Shown piece after piece: positions 6,095 to 6,377 of a stretch of 6,377 nucleotides of DNA. Source of the stretch: Sulfuriferula multivorans (GTDB taxonomy: Bacteria > Pseudomonadota > Gammaproteobacteria > Burkholderiales > Thiobacillaceae); assembly GCA_010365175.1 (NCBI GenBank), contig JAAFGW010000174.1, positions 1 to 6,377 of the forward strand, given 5' to 3'. Under the pieces are notes generated by a model. It searched no databases, was not told the DNA's origin, and was given only the letters and a program-made list of their open reading frames with translations. The position numbers and the translations under genes are program-made. How positions within the stretch are numbered: the first letter of the stretch is position 1; each line of letters starts with the position of its first letter.

Positions 6095-6118
6095 AAGCCC
6101 CAACCGGCTTTATTGTTT
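6095..6118 (+). terminator. Weak intrinsic terminator for the glutaredoxin-rep transcript
   Basis: AAGCC (6095-6099) pairs with GGCTT (6106-6110) across a six-base CCAACC loop and is followed by TATTGTTT. The polarity suits transcripts reading rightward from rep, about 200 bp after its stop. The far arm overlaps the stop codon of the convergent gene on the minus strand, where the tail is not T-rich. The stem is only five pairs, so a second hairpin further upstream, GGTAG (5999-6003) with CTACC (6020-6024), cannot be excluded as part of transcript end formation. Confidence 0.35.
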
Positions 6119-6377
6119 AGATGCGGCGGGTCGATATGGCCCGTCCGGTAGAGCATTCTGTCCTAAGATAAATACCTGCTCATTAGCCTGCCGAGTTAGC
6201 GGCATGTAGTTTGGCGCAGCACGCGTTACTGCTGCATTTATGGCCATCACAATTAAATCTGCAATTGGTGACCCAGTGCTGTTATTTTGCGGAGAGTATT
6301 GCATTCTCTTACTTTCTTTCCATATTTCCGTACCGTCCTTACTAACTAAACGGTAATCAAATTCAACTGTAACTGTT
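6110..6377 (-). CDS. GNA1162/DUF799-family lipoprotein, C-terminal part (5' truncated by window)
   Basis: The minus-strand frame is open from the right edge to a TAA at 6112-6110, giving 88 visible residues. An internal ATG (complement of 6302-6304) is not the true start, because the 24 upstream codons continue the fold. The order is a beta-hairpin VTVEFDYRLVSKDGTEIWK (visible residues 2-20), a polar linker YSPQNNSTG, an amphipathic helix SPIADLIVMAINAAVTRAA (36-54), then PNYMPLTRQAN and the ending LPDGPYRP. This matches my knowledge of the C-terminal end of DUF799/GNA1162 proteins, surface-exposed lipoproteins usually encoded last in a CsgG-like, DUF4810, DUF799 operon. The N-terminal signal and lipobox lie outside the window. 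Base composition is visibly more AT-rich than in the other genes, which may indicate transfer or simply weaker codon bias. The gene converges on rep. The coding call is good; the family is recalled, not searched. Confidence 0.6.
   Translation of the reverse strand, partial: TVTVEFDYRLVSKDGTEIWKESKRMQYSPQNNSTGSPIADLIVMAINAAVTRAAPNYMPLTRQANEQVFILGQNALPDGPYRPAASKQ

Noticed and set aside
5943..6107. Integron attC-like or MITE-like element bounded by CCGTTGGGCCTTA and TTAAGCCCCAACCGG
   Set aside because: The ends pair only with several indels, one side fails the attC core pattern (RYYYAAC), and no target duplication or recombinase is present.

Overview
This is a chromosomal housekeeping segment from a Gram-negative bacterium, most likely a betaproteobacterium. 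The reasons are two envelope lipoproteins, an ornithine-lipid gene pair, an ApaH with the GDLQG variant of its first metal motif, a Rep-type helicase of near-normal length, and moderately GC-rich codon use. The genus cannot be named from the sequence alone. There are no tRNAs, rRNAs, insertion sequences or CRISPR arrays.

Layout, left to right. (1) 2-349 (+) is the C-terminal end of a PfkB-family sugar or nucleoside kinase cut by the left edge. It is followed by a possible terminator and a perfect 16-bp palindrome. (2) 494-952 (+) encodes a SlyB-like glycine-zipper outer-membrane lipoprotein with a clear Shine-Dalgarno sequence. (3) 1055-1804 and 1845-2666 (+) form an olsB-olsA pair, a GNAT-type ornithine N-acyltransferase followed by a PlsC-type O-acyltransferase. 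Together they would make ornithine lipids, which are phosphorus-free membrane lipids. (4) 2602-3423 (-) is apaH, the symmetrical Ap4A hydrolase. It converges on olsA and overlaps its end by 65 bp. (5) 3503-3904 and 3901-5898 (+) form a translationally coupled pair: a glutaredoxin/GST-N-like protein with an N-terminal hydrophobic segment, and the Rep DNA helicase. The short divergent gap between apaH and this pair holds a CRP-like dyad. (6) 5899-6109 has no confident gene, but contains a stretch resembling the 3' end of apaH and a weak terminator. (7) 6110-6377 (-) is the C-terminal part of a probable GNA1162/DUF799-family lipoprotein that runs off the right edge.

Functionally the window combines envelope maintenance (glycine-zipper lipoprotein, ornithine lipids, DUF799 lipoprotein), alarmone clearance (ApaH), thiol-redox chemistry and replication-fork helicase activity. 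I see no convincing previously undescribed multi-gene system. The points most worth a second look are the apaH-like fragment after rep, the CRP-like site in the apaH/glutaredoxin gap, the palindrome before the lipoprotein gene, and the overlapping convergent olsA/apaH ends.
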